Assembly (NCBI RefSeq): GCF_944801835.1
Contig: NZ_CALYLN010000001.1
Coordinates: 1,024,001 to 1,088,000 of the forward strand
Direction of reading: 5' to 3'
Origin: Bartonella sp. B1099
GTDB taxonomy: Bacteria > Pseudomonadota > Alphaproteobacteria > Rhizobiales > Rhizobiaceae
Length of the DNA stretch: 64,000 nt
A program made the translations under genes and the position numbers. The notes below the pieces were generated by a model. The model did not search any database. It saw only the letters and a program-made list of their open reading frames with translations, and was not told where the DNA came from. The first letter of the stretch is position 1, and each line of letters opens with the position of its first letter. This document shows, piece by piece, positions 36,986 through 46,249 of the stretch.

Positions 36986-38062
36986 TTATTTTCCTCCACT
37001 GACCGCTTTAAAGAGCATTTCAGGGCGTGTGCAGATGTAAAGCGGATAGCTATAGACCTCTGGTTTTACCCATGCATTACGGTCGTGATCAACGATCAGC
37101 ATGGTGTAGAGAGGTCTTCCAACGGTATTGGCAAAATCCAAGCTTTCTCCCGGTGCAAAGGTTTTTTGGAAAACCCCAGGCGCATTAGCAGGAAAGAATT
37201 GGCATTCATCAGGTTTAATGCCTATGGCGCGTTTTGTCCCAGCTTTTGCACTCACATTATAGTTATGAATACTCCGGTAATTAATGAACGTAACACCCGC
37301 AAAGTCAAAACTACCAAAGCTTCCAGAACCAATGGCACTTGGTGTTGCAACACCTCCAGCACTATTGAGTGTTTGTGCAAGCGCTGTATTGAGATAGGTT
37401 TCACGAATTGTCTTATGGTTTTTCAATTTGGAAAAGAATTCATTTCCACAAAGCCCAATAATCCGTGAACGATCAGAAAATGCCCCCTTTGAAGCCTCAA
37501 TCATTCTCATGATGACTTGATCAACATGGTCGGCAACATTTGTTGTCTCAACATTCAGTTTAAAATCAATTGGCTTTGGGGGTGTAATTTCCCATTCCTT
37601 GTACCAATCAACAATAACAGAGCCATCGGCATCAAGCACAACACCTTGAACAGCGCCAAGCTGCATGTTTTCCCATGTCAATTCGATTTCAGAAATCAGT
37701 TTCTTTTGTTTTCTAGCAATATATTTCATTGCTGTCTCGAGTTGATCTTCTGTACCAAATTCACGCCGGTTCTGGATTTCTTCAGATTTCACCGTATCAC
37801 TTTTGGCAATCCGTGTTGTTTTGAAAAACCTTAGATTACGCCCCTCTCTATCTCCTTCAATCAAAGGGGCGCCCCGTTCACTGGTTTGAATCAAGGACAA
37901 TGTATTGTCACGTCTTTCAATGCCAACCACTGTGGTGCTTGTTTCCACTTCTTCAAAAAGATCAAGAGAACTAATCAGACCAGGTTGAAACTCATAGTTT
38001 TCAATCGCTTTCATCATGGTGGTTGCGGAGAAAGCGTCGTGTTTAAAAAAGTTCATATCCAT
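36986..38062 (-). CDS. Major capsid protein (lambda gpE family)
   Basis: 358 residues: MNFFKHDAFSATTMMKAIEN, ERRDNTLSLIQTSERGAPLI, then RFFKTTRIAKSDTVKSEEIQ, matching the lambda-E-type major capsid family. It forms the icosahedral shell. It lies downstream of the decoration protein, as in lambda gene order D-E. Confidence 0.9.
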   Translation of the reverse strand: MDMNFFKHDAFSATTMMKAIENYEFQPGLISSLDLFEEVETSTTVVGIERRDNTLSLIQTSERGAPLIEGDREGRNLRFFKTTRIAKSDTVKSEEIQNRREFGTEDQLETAMKYIARKQKKLISEIELTWENMQLGAVQGVVLDADGSVIVDWYKEWEITPPKPIDFKLNVETTNVADHVDQVIMRMIEASKGAFSDRSRIIGLCGNEFFSKLKNHKTIRETYLNTALAQTLNSAGGVATPSAIGSGSFGSFDFAGVTFINYRSIHNYNVSAKAGTKRAIGIKPDECQFFPANAPGVFQKTFAPGESLDFANTVGRPLYTMLIVDHDRNAWVKPEVYSYPLYICTRPEMLFKAVSGGK

Positions 38063-38074
38063 GTGCGCATTCTC

Positions 38075-38446
38075 CTATCGCAACAGTATTTTGTTATTGT
38101 CTTCTAAGGACTGAATGGCAGCACTTTTCTGTTCATCGGTGATGGCATCTGGCCAGAGCAGTTCAGAAGCCTTTACGGTACTCAAGCGCGCTGTAATGAC
38201 TGCGCGTTGATCTGCCTCTGTTACATCAACAGTGGCATAAGAAATCCCTGCCGGCGTTTGACTGCCATCTGATAGTGCTGGATTAAGGGGAACATATTTT
38301 CCTGTTGCTGTTACTTTTCCCATAACAGTGCCGGCTTCAACAAATGCCCCTGATGCAAAAACCACTTCTTCATTGGACATATCCGTATCATAGCGTCCAA
38401 GATAAGCGCCATTGCGAACATCTTCATAAAAAACTTGATTATTCAT
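38075..38446 (-). CDS. Head decoration protein D (lambda gpD)
   Basis: 123 residues from the ATG at 38446. GAYLGRYDTDMSNEEVVFAS and AGISYATVDVTEADQRAVIT are typical of capsid-stabilising gpD. The start overlaps the stop of the acidic gene by ATGA. Confidence 0.85.
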   Translation of the reverse strand: MNNQVFYEDVRNGAYLGRYDTDMSNEEVVFASGAFVEAGTVMGKVTATGKYVPLNPALSDGSQTPAGISYATVDVTEADQRAVITARLSTVKASELLWPDAITDEQKSAAIQSLEDNNKILLR

Positions 38447-38871
38447 TTTATTGCCCTCCAAGCTGCTTCCCATTTTGTATGAATTTTTGCCTTGCTCGCC
38501 CCATCACTATGGGGCGCTGTGGTCGAGAGTTTTAAAGAGGAACTTTTCGAGACAGCAGCAGATAAGACGACATTTTTAGCCTTCTCAACATTCATGCCGC
38601 TTTGAATGGCTTTTGCGGCATCAAAGGAGACACCCAAACGCTTTGCTTGCTTTTCAAGGTTTGTAAGTGCCTGTGCGCGTCTTCTTTCCTTTTCAAGAGC
38701 CGCTTTTATGGTTTCTTGCTTATCTTCGTTGTCTTCCTCTTCTTCTTCATCATCATCGTCGAAGTCTTCGGCATCTTCGTCAATGTCGAGAGTGTCTTCT
38801 TCGTCTTCATGGATGACGTCGACAATCTTTTCATCATCGTCTTCTCTAGCGCGATAGTGTGTGCGTGCCAT
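38443..38871 (-). CDS. Acidic coiled-coil protein, likely head scaffold
   Basis: 142 residues. An N-terminal run of Asp/Glu (DFDDDDEEEEEDNED) is followed by a helical segment KAALEKERRRAQALTNLEKQ. Position between the S49 protease and decoration protein matches the lambda Nu3 scaffold, but here it is in a different frame from the protease rather than nested in frame. Its first 166 bases are shared with the protease C-terminus. Confidence 0.6.
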   Translation of the reverse strand: MARTHYRAREDDDEKIVDVIHEDEEDTLDIDEDAEDFDDDDEEEEEDNEDKQETIKAALEKERRRAQALTNLEKQAKRLGVSFDAAKAIQSGMNVEKAKNVVLSAAVSKSSSLKLSTTAPHSDGASKAKIHTKWEAAWRAIK

Positions 38872-39770
38872 GTGTTTTTTCCTTCTTTTGTTACTGTTGG
38901 GGGTGAGTTAATGGAAGTTGTTAAGGCTTCCAAAGCTTGCGCAAGGGTCCCCTGCGCATCTGCTAAGCCAAGCGTGATGGCTCGGGCACCTATAAAAGTT
39001 TCTGCTTTTGTGTCGCGGATTGCAGCCGCATTCAGAGGTCTGTTTTGCGCAACCAAATCCACAAACATCTCGTAGAGCAGGGCGCAATCTGCTTGTATTT
39101 TTATCTGTGCTGTATCGGCGAGTGGTTCGTGAGAATTTCCATGAACTTTGTGATCTCCTTCAAAGATAAAAGTCCATTTAAGCCCCTGTTTTTCATCTGC
39201 ACGGGACTGGTCAAGGTGCGCACAAACAACCCCAATGGAGCCCACAACACTCGTGCGTGCAATCCAGATTTGAGAAGCAGAACAAGCAATGGCATAAGCT
39301 GCCGAACAAGCAACTTCATTGGCATGCGCCCAAATGGGTTTGTTATATTTTTTTGAGAGTGCTTGAAACTCTTCCACAAGATCAAACACACCGCCGGCTT
39401 CTCCACCGCTACTGTCAATATCCAGCAATATCGCGCGAACATCAGGCTGCTCAATGGCTTCACGAAAAGAAGCTCTCAAACCTTCATAAGAGGTTAGACC
39501 CGATAAAGCCCCAAGCCATGCACCACGGCGTACAAGTGTGCCGTGAACCGGTATGATGGCAATATTGTTTTGCACCACGTAAGTTTCTGGTGGTTTTAAA
39601 CGAGCACCATCTTTTTCTAACAATGCTCTCACAGTAAACTTTTCTCCTGCAAAAAGCCGTGGTGCAAGAGCATTGAGAATAATATCAAGCTTTGTGGAGG
39701 CAAGCATGAGGGGAACACCAAAAAGCCGGGATGCCAAAAACGGCATATCAAGATTATTCGCCATTTGCAT
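38706..39770 (-). CDS. Head maturation protease, S49 family (lambda gpC-like)
   Basis: About 354 residues from the ATG at 39770. VQNNIAIIPVHGTLVRRGAW, then ILLDIDSSGGEAGGVFDLVE, and HANEVACSAAYAIACSASQI (the catalytic Ser region) identify an S49 serine protease that processes the head. The last 55 residues (K, M, S, T-rich, for example SMKTKKTLSTLTKMPK) are encoded out of frame over the acidic gene. Confidence 0.85.
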   Translation of the reverse strand: MQMANNLDMPFLASRLFGVPLMLASTKLDIILNALAPRLFAGEKFTVRALLEKDGARLKPPETYVVQNNIAIIPVHGTLVRRGAWLGALSGLTSYEGLRASFREAIEQPDVRAILLDIDSSGGEAGGVFDLVEEFQALSKKYNKPIWAHANEVACSAAYAIACSASQIWIARTSVVGSIGVVCAHLDQSRADEKQGLKWTFIFEGDHKVHGNSHEPLADTAQIKIQADCALLYEMFVDLVAQNRPLNAAAIRDTKAETFIGARAITLGLADAQGTLAQALEALTTSINSPPTVTKEGKNTWHAHTIALEKTMMKRLSTSSMKTKKTLSTLTKMPKTSTMMMKKKRKTTKISKKP

Positions 39771-41314
39771 GTGCCTTACTGTCTTGGTTACTTTCATAAG
39801 TTTCAGAAGTCTCTGAATCTTCCGTATCAATCAGTTGATTGGCTGTTGAGGGCGCTAGCGCATTATCGGTATCAAAGGATAAACCCCGCGTGCGCGCATC
39901 TGTGCGTTCTTCTTCGAGTTCGGCATGAATGTTATCAATATCAAAGCCTCGTTCAGCCAACGCCATACGCCGTGTTTTCAAGCCAGCACGAATTTCTTCT
40001 TTTTCTGCCGAGATATCCTTGATGGGATCAATCATTTCAAGGGGTGGTGCAAAGCTTTCACATTGAAGCCATGGCAAGGAATTTTCTTCCCATCCTGGCA
40101 AATTCACGCATCTGCCAAGCACTGCCATTTCGACAAAACGTGCCCAAACAATGCGATTAAACTGAAAGGCAATGATATGTTCTCGCCATTGTTTGACATG
40201 GCGTCTAAACTGAATGATGGAGGTTCGCACATTGGAAAAATTCCCCCGTGTAACATCCCCTGTCACAACGGCATAAGGCATATTGAGAGCAGAACAAATT
40301 CTTGAAATATTGCGAAATTGAAAAGCCTCATAAGAACCTCCAACCTCAACAGGATTTGAGAATGTAACTTGTTTTTCGCCATCGACCACGTTAACCGTTC
40401 CAGGGTAAATTGGATGCTCTTCGGGGACCTCTTCAATCTTTTTTTGGGGGGGGTGTTTGTTCGCGATTTCCCTCTAATTCGGCATCATGAGATTCCTTCC
40501 CTGTAATAAACACTGCAAAAAGAGCCGCTGTTTTTTTTCGTTCAAGTTCTGCGTCGTCATAGGATTCGAGTTGAAAGATTTTTGTCATACAGCGCGTTAT
40601 TTTGGGAGAACCACGCAATTGTCCGGCAATACGGCGCTCTTTGATATGAATGACCATTTCAGCAGGTACACGTATGCGTTCTTGACTCTCAAAGATTGTG
40701 CTTGCAGAACAATCATCATAGGGGTGATGTTTCCAAAAATGATAAGCAACACGCTTACCACTGGCATCGAATTCAATTCCCATACGAATGTAATTGCCTT
40801 CAATCTCAGCCGGTCCATTATAGGCAAGGTCCAACATTTCAGTAGGATAAACTTGCAACTGAAGAGGCACACCAGAGCGTCCATAAAGGTCAACATAATG
40901 CAATCTTACAAAGCATTCACCAGTTAAAAAGACCTCTCGTGCAATGGTTGCTTGCAGACCATAAAAGCTGGCATCTTCATCATAGTCTGCTTCATCAACC
41001 CATTGCCACCACAAGTCTAAAAGCTTTTTCTTTTCTTCTTGAAAGCCTTCAATGCGAGGATAAGGTTTAATCCCATCACTTACAGCCGCAGAGACCCATT
41101 CCTCCGTTGCAGAACCATAAAGAGATTCATTGTCATAAAGCCATCTTGAACGGGCAACAATGGTATCTCCGCATTCTTCAATGGCTTTATTGATATGTTT
41201 TTTTGCGGGGTCAAAACCACTCATACGGCGGCTTTTGCTTGCCGCTTCAAAATGGGGATTGTGTTGACGAGAAATTTTAAAAAAGCCCGTAATTTTATTG
41301 AACAAACCAGCCAT
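39754..41314 (-). pseudogene. Portal protein (lambda gpB-like), frameshift in C8-A7 tract
   Basis: The N-terminal part (40433-41314) has SRWLYDNESLYGSATEEWVS and LTGECFVRLHYVDLYGRSGV. The C-terminal part (39754-40389) has FQFRNISRICSALNMPYAVV. Together they make a lambda-type portal of about 520 residues. They are split where eight C precede seven A (about 40434-40448): the first frame ends PPPKKD-stop, whereas one C fewer gives QKKIEEVPEEHPIYPGTVNV joining the second part. Loss of the portal would block packaging and make the prophage defective unless slippage restores the frame. Confidence 0.75.
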
Positions 41315-41562
41315 TAATAGCCTCGTGATATGTTAAAATAGAACACGCGTGCACTTTTACGCCCTTCAAGGTCCGCTATTTGCCTATTCAGCATCTCAAG
41401 CGCTCTGCGAAGTTCCTCAACAGAGCGGTTGCTGACTTGCTTATCGCCATGGCGTACCGATTGTGCTCCTGAATAAAGAGCCTCTTCAATTTGCTCACGC
41501 CGCCTTTTTAAACTTTCCAGTCTCGAAAATTTGCTGTTCATTGGTTCTAAAGTTTCACTCAC
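41314..41562 (-). CDS. Head-tail joining protein gpW (lambda type)
   Basis: 82 residues starting at a GTG with GGAGGTAATTT before it. LKRRREQIEEALYSGAQSVR and ALEMLNRQIADLEGRKSARV fit lambda gpW-like connectors. It sits between terminase and portal. Confidence 0.75.
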   Translation of the reverse strand: MSETLEPMNSKFSRLESLKRRREQIEEALYSGAQSVRHGDKQVSNRSVEELRRALEMLNRQIADLEGRKSARVFYFNISRGY

Positions 41563-41565
41563 AAA

Positions 41566-43494
41566 TTACCTCCAATCCCCTCGCATATAAGGATTCATCA
41601 TTGTTCTGAATGGCTTCTTTTTAGGCTGTGCTGTCTGAGATCTTCTTGGAGAAGTGAATGAAGAAATCCCAGCTGTTGTCTGCTCTACAGAGCCTTCAAC
41701 TTTAAGCTTTTCCAAACGTTCTTCTAAGATATCGACTTCTCGATTAAGGTTTATTCCTGCCGAAATCAGACCTTGTAAAGCCGCATAAGCGTAGACCCTA
41801 CAGTCCAAGGCTTCATTCCTTGCCTTTTCACTTTTTTGCCATTCAATACGCTTAAAGCCTTTAAAATATTTGATTACTTTTCTTTCAGCGGTTAGTTGGT
41901 CAAAATATTCTCGATCAAGGCTTTTGTGAAAGTGTGTTGCACCAGCCCCCGTTGCTTCAGGACCCGATTTTTTAAAGCGCGCTGTAATGATATCTTTCGC
42001 CGCATCCACCCCAACAATATAAAGATTAATCTGTCCTTTGTTGTTTCTGCTTGGTCGGCGTGGCCATACCGCTCGCCAACCAGCTTGTCCCTTAATGCCC
42101 CAGATACGCCGCCCCTCACGCGGGCGTACATAATTATAAACAGCCTGTGTATGTCCACCACCGGTATCAATACAAGCCGCCGTTATCTTAATCCCCTCTT
42201 TATAGCCTGGATGTGGCCAGCGTTTTGCAAGATATTTATCCAATTGGTCCCATACTTCAAAAGAAGAGGGATCACCAGGGATAACTTGATAATCAATATG
42301 CCAGCTTTCTTCGCTGCGTCCCCATCCTACCACTTCAAGCTCTAAACGGTCATTTTGCACATCAATGCCTGCTGTCAACACGACAGCTTGTTCTGGTGCA
42401 AGGGGATACTCTTCGCGCTTTGCATAGAGACTGTCTGGATCAACAACTTCACCGGTTCTATCCTCCCATGGTTCTCCAAGCACTGTATTGACAAAAGGCT
42501 GTAGAAGGGCTGGATCATCTTTGGCATTTAAAAACTCTCTTGCACATTCCCCCCAAGTAAGCCAAGGGGAATAGAGTGCAGAAATATGATAAGAGCGCAA
42601 ATTGGGTCTGCTTGACTCACTCGTTGGAACCCAACATGCGCCTCTTTCTTCACACATCAAATCCGTTTTTCGGTGTTCGGCATGCTCATGACCACAATGG
42701 GCACAAACAAAAACAGCTTTTTCAGGGGCACCTTTTGGCCATTTAATTTGTGACCAAACAATAGGTTGGAGTGTACCACATCTATCACAAGGGACATTGT
42801 AATATCGCTGGTCTCCTAGCACAAAATCCTTGGCAATACGGCTTGTGTCACGGTGTGTGGGCGTGGACAATTTAAAGATCTTTCGTTGTACAAAGGTTGA
42901 TGTGCGCTTTTCCGCAATCATCACCGGATCCCCTTCGTTATCGACACTGAGAGGATAACCATCAACCTCATCCAAAATCAGATAACGAATAGGCATAGAG
43001 CGCAAACCAGCAGCACTATTGGCTCCTGTAAGCATCAACGCCCCCCCATCAAATTCTTTCGAAAACATCGTATTACCGCTGTCACGCGCACGAGCAGGGG
43101 CTATGCGTTCACTTAAAACGGGACTCGCCATAATCATGGGGTTAAGCCGCGTCTTTGAAAGTTTTTTGGCTGTCTCAACGGTGGGCATGACATAAAGGGC
43201 TGGTCCTGGACTATAATGAATAGCATAACCACAAAAGTTCAGTCCCGCCTCTGACATGCCAACTTGCGCCCCTTTCATGACAATGGTTGTTTCAATTGGC
43301 ACGTACGAGGAAAGATTATCCATGATTTCGCGCAAATAGGGGGTGCGTTTTGTTCTCCACAATCCAGGTTCAGCACTTGCTACCGTGCTAAGGTATCTAT
43401 TCTTATCCGCCCATTGAGAAACCGTATACGGTGGGTCCGGTTGTCTTGCATCATTGGCATTGGCGAAAAATTCTGTAACAGCATTCTCATCCAT
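41566..43494 (-). CDS. Terminase large subunit (lambda gpA family)
   Basis: 642 residues. The ATPase part has PIETTIVMKGAQVGMSEAGL (Walker-A-like) and MPIRYLILDEVDGYP (Walker B). A zinc-binding segment CDRCGTLQPI...CAHCGHEH is present. The nuclease part has VVLTAGIDVQNDRLELEVVG and ACIDTGGGHTQAVYNYV. It powers DNA packaging into the head. Confidence 0.9.
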   Translation of the reverse strand: MDENAVTEFFANANDARQPDPPYTVSQWADKNRYLSTVASAEPGLWRTKRTPYLREIMDNLSSYVPIETTIVMKGAQVGMSEAGLNFCGYAIHYSPGPALYVMPTVETAKKLSKTRLNPMIMASPVLSERIAPARARDSGNTMFSKEFDGGALMLTGANSAAGLRSMPIRYLILDEVDGYPLSVDNEGDPVMIAEKRTSTFVQRKIFKLSTPTHRDTSRIAKDFVLGDQRYYNVPCDRCGTLQPIVWSQIKWPKGAPEKAVFVCAHCGHEHAEHRKTDLMCEERGACWVPTSESSRPNLRSYHISALYSPWLTWGECAREFLNAKDDPALLQPFVNTVLGEPWEDRTGEVVDPDSLYAKREEYPLAPEQAVVLTAGIDVQNDRLELEVVGWGRSEESWHIDYQVIPGDPSSFEVWDQLDKYLAKRWPHPGYKEGIKITAACIDTGGGHTQAVYNYVRPREGRRIWGIKGQAGWRAVWPRRPSRNNKGQINLYIVGVDAAKDIITARFKKSGPEATGAGATHFHKSLDREYFDQLTAERKVIKYFKGFKRIEWQKSEKARNEALDCRVYAYAALQGLISAGINLNREVDILEERLEKLKVEGSVEQTTAGISSFTSPRRSQTAQPKKKPFRTMMNPYMRGDWR

Positions 43495-43524
43495 TATTCA
43501 TTCTTTGCTCGCCCCAAAACTCTC

Positions 43525-44076
43525 TCATTCTGGAGGTTGAGGATCATGATAAGGAACTGGAATATGAACAGCTTCAAGCAAAGCATTTCGTATGTAATAA
43601 TCAATGGCACCGATTAGGCTTGCAGCATCACATCCAACTTGTGCGGCAATGCTTGCACCAAAGCGGTGAGGAAAATTCAACATGGCATCACGGTGTGCTC
43701 TTCCAAACTCACGTGCTGCTCTCTTTACTTCTTCACGGTCAACGGTTGTTTCGCGCAAACGTTCAAGAGCAATCTTTTCGCTTTCAAGGGCAACTTGCAT
43801 TCGCTCCAGTTTAATCTTGTATTCATTTGCACCCTCTGTAGAGGCTTGTTTGATTTTTGTCCGTGGTTGACCATCTGATGCTAAAAATGGGGCAAGGCGC
43901 TTTGTTGGATTCTCATTCCAGATGGCTGTTGCAAGCGCTTCATTAACAGAACCATCTTCAAAAAGAGCCTTATCAAATTTACCCGTTTTAAAACGAGAAA
44001 CCACCGCATTGGGTGAAACACGCATCTTTCTTGCAAAGGCACGAAGCGATAAACCTTTTCGAGATTTCTTAGTCAT
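43525..44076 (-). CDS. Terminase small subunit / DNA-packaging Nu1-like
   Basis: 183 residues. The N-terminal HTH (GLSLRAFARKMRVSPNAVVS) and the central helical region ALESEKIALERLRETTVDRE fit small terminase proteins that recognise the packaging site. It lies directly upstream of the large subunit, at the start of the head operon. Confidence 0.75.
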   Translation of the reverse strand: MTKKSRKGLSLRAFARKMRVSPNAVVSRFKTGKFDKALFEDGSVNEALATAIWNENPTKRLAPFLASDGQPRTKIKQASTEGANEYKIKLERMQVALESEKIALERLRETTVDREEVKRAAREFGRAHRDAMLNFPHRFGASIAAQVGCDAASLIGAIDYYIRNALLEAVHIPVPYHDPQPPE

Positions 44077-44139
44077 AATGCTCCTTGCTTTCTTCTGTTC
44101 CCTAAGAAGTAAGGTTTTACGGTGTTACGAATAATTGAC

Positions 44140-44159
44140 AATTGGGTATAATTGGGTAT
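44140..44159 (+). repeat. Tandem AATTGGGTAT repeats at a promoter
   Basis: Two adjacent 10-bp copies (44140-44149 and 44150-44159) follow a TTGACA box at 44135-44140 and run into the start of the next gene. Possibly an operator for its product. Confidence 0.4.
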
Positions 44160-44379
44160 GTATTCCGGTATGAAAACAGATACACTCCAGATTACACAAG
44201 AGTTATTGGCGCTTAACAAAAACTTTGAAATACGATGTGGCTATACAAAAGAAGATTTGGAAGCCATGGATTTTCCACCATTAACGGATGAAGAACTTGC
44301 ACGCCTAAAGCCAGCCAAAGATGTTTTACCACCCTCTTTCTTTAAGTACGTAGCAGAAGAGCGCCGTAAACGTGGGTGA
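44158..44379 (+). CDS. BrnA-like orphan antitoxin (tentative)
   Basis: 73 residues. The C-terminal half, FPPLTDEELARLKPAKDVLP, then PSFFKYVAEERRKRG, resembles the L-T-D-E-E...A-R-P...V-L-P pattern of BrnA-type antitoxins. No BrnT toxin lies next to it. The start could also be the ATG at 44170. Confidence 0.45.
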   Translation: MYSGMKTDTLQITQELLALNKNFEIRCGYTKEDLEAMDFPPLTDEELARLKPAKDVLPPSFFKYVAEERRKRG

Positions 44380-44456
44380 ATCCTTTTAAAAAGTAAGCGG
44401 TTGTTAAGCCAACTTCTCCATCCTAAAAAATGCTTTACAGGTTGAAATTAAACTCC

Positions 44457-44481
44457 AATTGTATTACATTGAAATACAATT
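44457..44481 (+). promoter_or_regulatory. Operator-like inverted repeat before dinJ-type gene
   Basis: AATTGTATT-acattga-AATACAATT, perfect 9-base arms, 18 bases before the antitoxin ATG, with TTTACAGG upstream as a possible -35 box. Likely the antitoxin's binding site. Confidence 0.6.
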
Positions 44482-44499
44482 AAGAGAGGAGAAATCATT

Positions 44500-44763
44500 A
44501 TGGCTACCAGTCGCATGGTTCAGGCACGTGTACCGGAAGAGATTCAAAATATTGCTAGTCAAGTTATTCAAGCCTCTGGTTTGTCAGTGAGTGATGTTGT
44601 AAGGGTTTTGATGACACGTATTGCGCAAGATAAAGCTATTCCTTCTTTCTTATTTCAACCCAATGCAGAAACGATAGCAGCTTTTGCTGAACTTGATGAA
44701 GGCAATTTGAAAAAGTTTCATTCCGTAGACGAATTATTTGATGATCTCTATGCGGACGATTGA
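44500..44763 (+). CDS. RelB/DinJ-family antitoxin
   Basis: 87 residues. MVQARVPEEIQNIASQVIQA and GLSVSDVVRVLMTRIAQDKA form the ribbon-helix-helix typical of DinJ. It overlaps the toxin gene by 14 bases. Confidence 0.85.
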   Translation: MATSRMVQARVPEEIQNIASQVIQASGLSVSDVVRVLMTRIAQDKAIPSFLFQPNAETIAAFAELDEGNLKKFHSVDELFDDLYADD

Positions 44764-45031
44764 ACGTACCACCATTTTTAAACGTGATTTTAAGCGTGAG
44801 ATGAAAGGGCAACATCGGCATCTTTTAGATACTGATTTACGTAAAGTCATCACAGCATTAGCGAATGATCAACCTTTAGAGCTTCGGTACCGTGATCATG
44901 CACTGACTGGAAATTGGAGTAATTATCGAGATTGTCATATTCGACCTGATCTCGTGTTAATTTATCGCTTGGTTGATCAAGACCGATTGGTTTTGGTGCG
45001 TCTTGGTTCTCATTCACAACTTGATCTTTAG
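44750..45031 (+). CDS. YafQ-family toxin
   Basis: 93 residues from the ATG at 44750. RTTIFKRDFKREMKGQHRHL, LRYRDHALTGNWSNYRDCHI and RPDLVLIYRLVD match YafQ, a ribosome-dependent mRNase, with the HxLxGxW...H.xPD.xLiY pattern complete. Confidence 0.85.
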   Translation: MRTIERTTIFKRDFKREMKGQHRHLLDTDLRKVITALANDQPLELRYRDHALTGNWSNYRDCHIRPDLVLIYRLVDQDRLVLVRLGSHSQLDL

Positions 45032-45037
45032 CCACCT

Positions 45038-45072
45038 CCCCACCTTAAAAGATGGGGAAGGGGAGTGTTTTT
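45038..45072 (+). terminator. GC-rich hairpin between YafQ and antirepressor cassette D
   Basis: CCCCACCTTaaaaGATGGGG followed by AAGGGGAGTG and TTTTT. It sits between convergent genes, in the same place and with the same sequence type as the hairpin at 34095. Confidence 0.6.
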
Positions 45073-45074
45073 AT

Positions 45075-45353
45075 TTAAGCAACCTTTCTAATGGGGTTAT
45101 CTAAATTGGGTTCATAAGCACGCAACAAAGATTCTATAATCGGAGGTGGTCTTAAAGTTCCAAAATTTGTAATCATTGCCAAAATTTTCAGTGCATTTGG
45201 GGTTTCATCTTGAAGCTTAAAAATTAAAGCTTTTTCTATCGCATCCATGGTTTCAATGAGTGTATTAAAAGCCTTGTCTTCAATATCATCACGGTCAGAA
45301 AACTGATACAACGCCATCCACAAATCACATAAAAAATCAATACTTGTATTCAT
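45075..45353 (-). CDS. Conserved 92-residue protein coupled to antirepressor, copy D
   Basis: Starts [20 protein letters not shown] and is nearly identical to copy B, ending [10 protein letters not shown]. The ATG overlaps the antirepressor stop. Function unknown. Confidence 0.7.
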   Translation of the reverse strand: MNTSIDFLCDLWMALYQFSDRDDIEDKAFNTLIETMDAIEKALIFKLQDETPNALKILAMITNFGTLRPPPIIESLLRAYEPNLDNPIRKVA

Positions 45354-46120
45354 TGTACACCTCCATGGATCTGCTCTCTTAAACATGCCAAACCTCTGGA
45401 GGTGATTTTTGTTGAAGGGAGGACCTTTTCTGTCCCATCCGGTCTTTGAATGGTAATCGCAGGGCAATCCATAAAGCCTTTCTTGATTTTATCTTGATAA
45501 GGCAACAAAGGCGCCCCTGGAGCCCGTCGATAGACCCAATCGTGTTTGCGCAAATAATCGGTTAAATCCTTTGGTCGCACCTCTAACATCTTTGCTGCTT
45601 CAATAAGACCGAACAAACCATCAGAGCGTTTTAAACCATCCAAAGCCTCTGCTTTTGGAGTTAATTCAGCAATCACATGATCTTTCTGCTCGATTTGACT
45701 TTGTAGGTGATTTAATACACCAAGCAAGGCTTCTGGTTTGGAATAGTCAACTTGTGGAACAGCGACTTGTTTTTCCAATTCTTGCCAACGATCAATTATT
45801 TTTGCACGTAAAGCAGTGCTATAACCGGATACAAGAATTAAACATTCACGCTTTGGGAGGTTGTAACAAGGGAGGGTGCGACCCGTTGAATCTTTATAGA
45901 CCCCTATAAATTCACTCAGCCCAGATTTGGGCTCAGTAAAATTACTCACCCCAAATTTGGGGGCAGTTCTTTCAGAATATAATTCTTCAAGCATTTTCTT
46001 AATATCACGCATGATATGCTTATGTTGCTTATCGCACAACTCAGCAATTTCACGACTAGACATAGTCTGAACTGTTGCTTCGCTAAAAGTGCTTTCTTTA
46101 GTTTCTATGAGAGTGTTCAT
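45350..46120 (-). CDS. Phage antirepressor: pRha N-terminus, KilAC-type C-terminus
   Basis: 256 residues. [20 protein letters not shown], then [20 protein letters not shown] identify the Rha domain. The C-terminal half is almost identical to 23037. Between the two lies an insertion with two similar short segments, [20 protein letters not shown], absent from the 23037 copy and hinting at local duplication. Preceded by leader D and AAGGAG. Confidence 0.85.
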   Translation of the reverse strand: MNTLIETKESTFSEATVQTMSSREIAELCDKQHKHIMRDIKKMLEELYSERTAPKFGVSNFTEPKSGLSEFIGVYKDSTGRTLPCYNLPKRECLILVSGYSTALRAKIIDRWQELEKQVAVPQVDYSKPEALLGVLNHLQSQIEQKDHVIAELTPKAEALDGLKRSDGLFGLIEAAKMLEVRPKDLTDYLRKHDWVYRRAPGAPLLPYQDKIKKGFMDCPAITIQRPDGTEKVLPSTKITSRGLACLREQIHGGVQ

Positions 46121-46249
46121 GTGAACTCCTTATCGTTAGATGTTTTTGATTGACACTCTAAAAAGAGTGTCGGGTGCTCAAAAACACGGCGATAAGTCCG
46201 TCGTTACACTTTCCCTGCAAAGGTATTGTATAGTGTAACCACACCCGAC
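46121..46249 (-). ncRNA. Structured leader RNA, copy D
   Basis: The cleanest copy. In plus-strand coordinates the outer stem pairs 46169-46176 with 46242-46249 (8 of 8). The long hairpin pairs 46203-46210 with 46232-46239 (8 of 8), and the small hairpin 46186-46189 with 46198-46201. The terminal hairpin pairs 46152-46159 with 46164-46171 (8 of 8, loop of four). Bases 46169-46171 belong to both the outer stem and the terminal hairpin, so the two cannot be fully formed at once. Confidence 0.75.
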
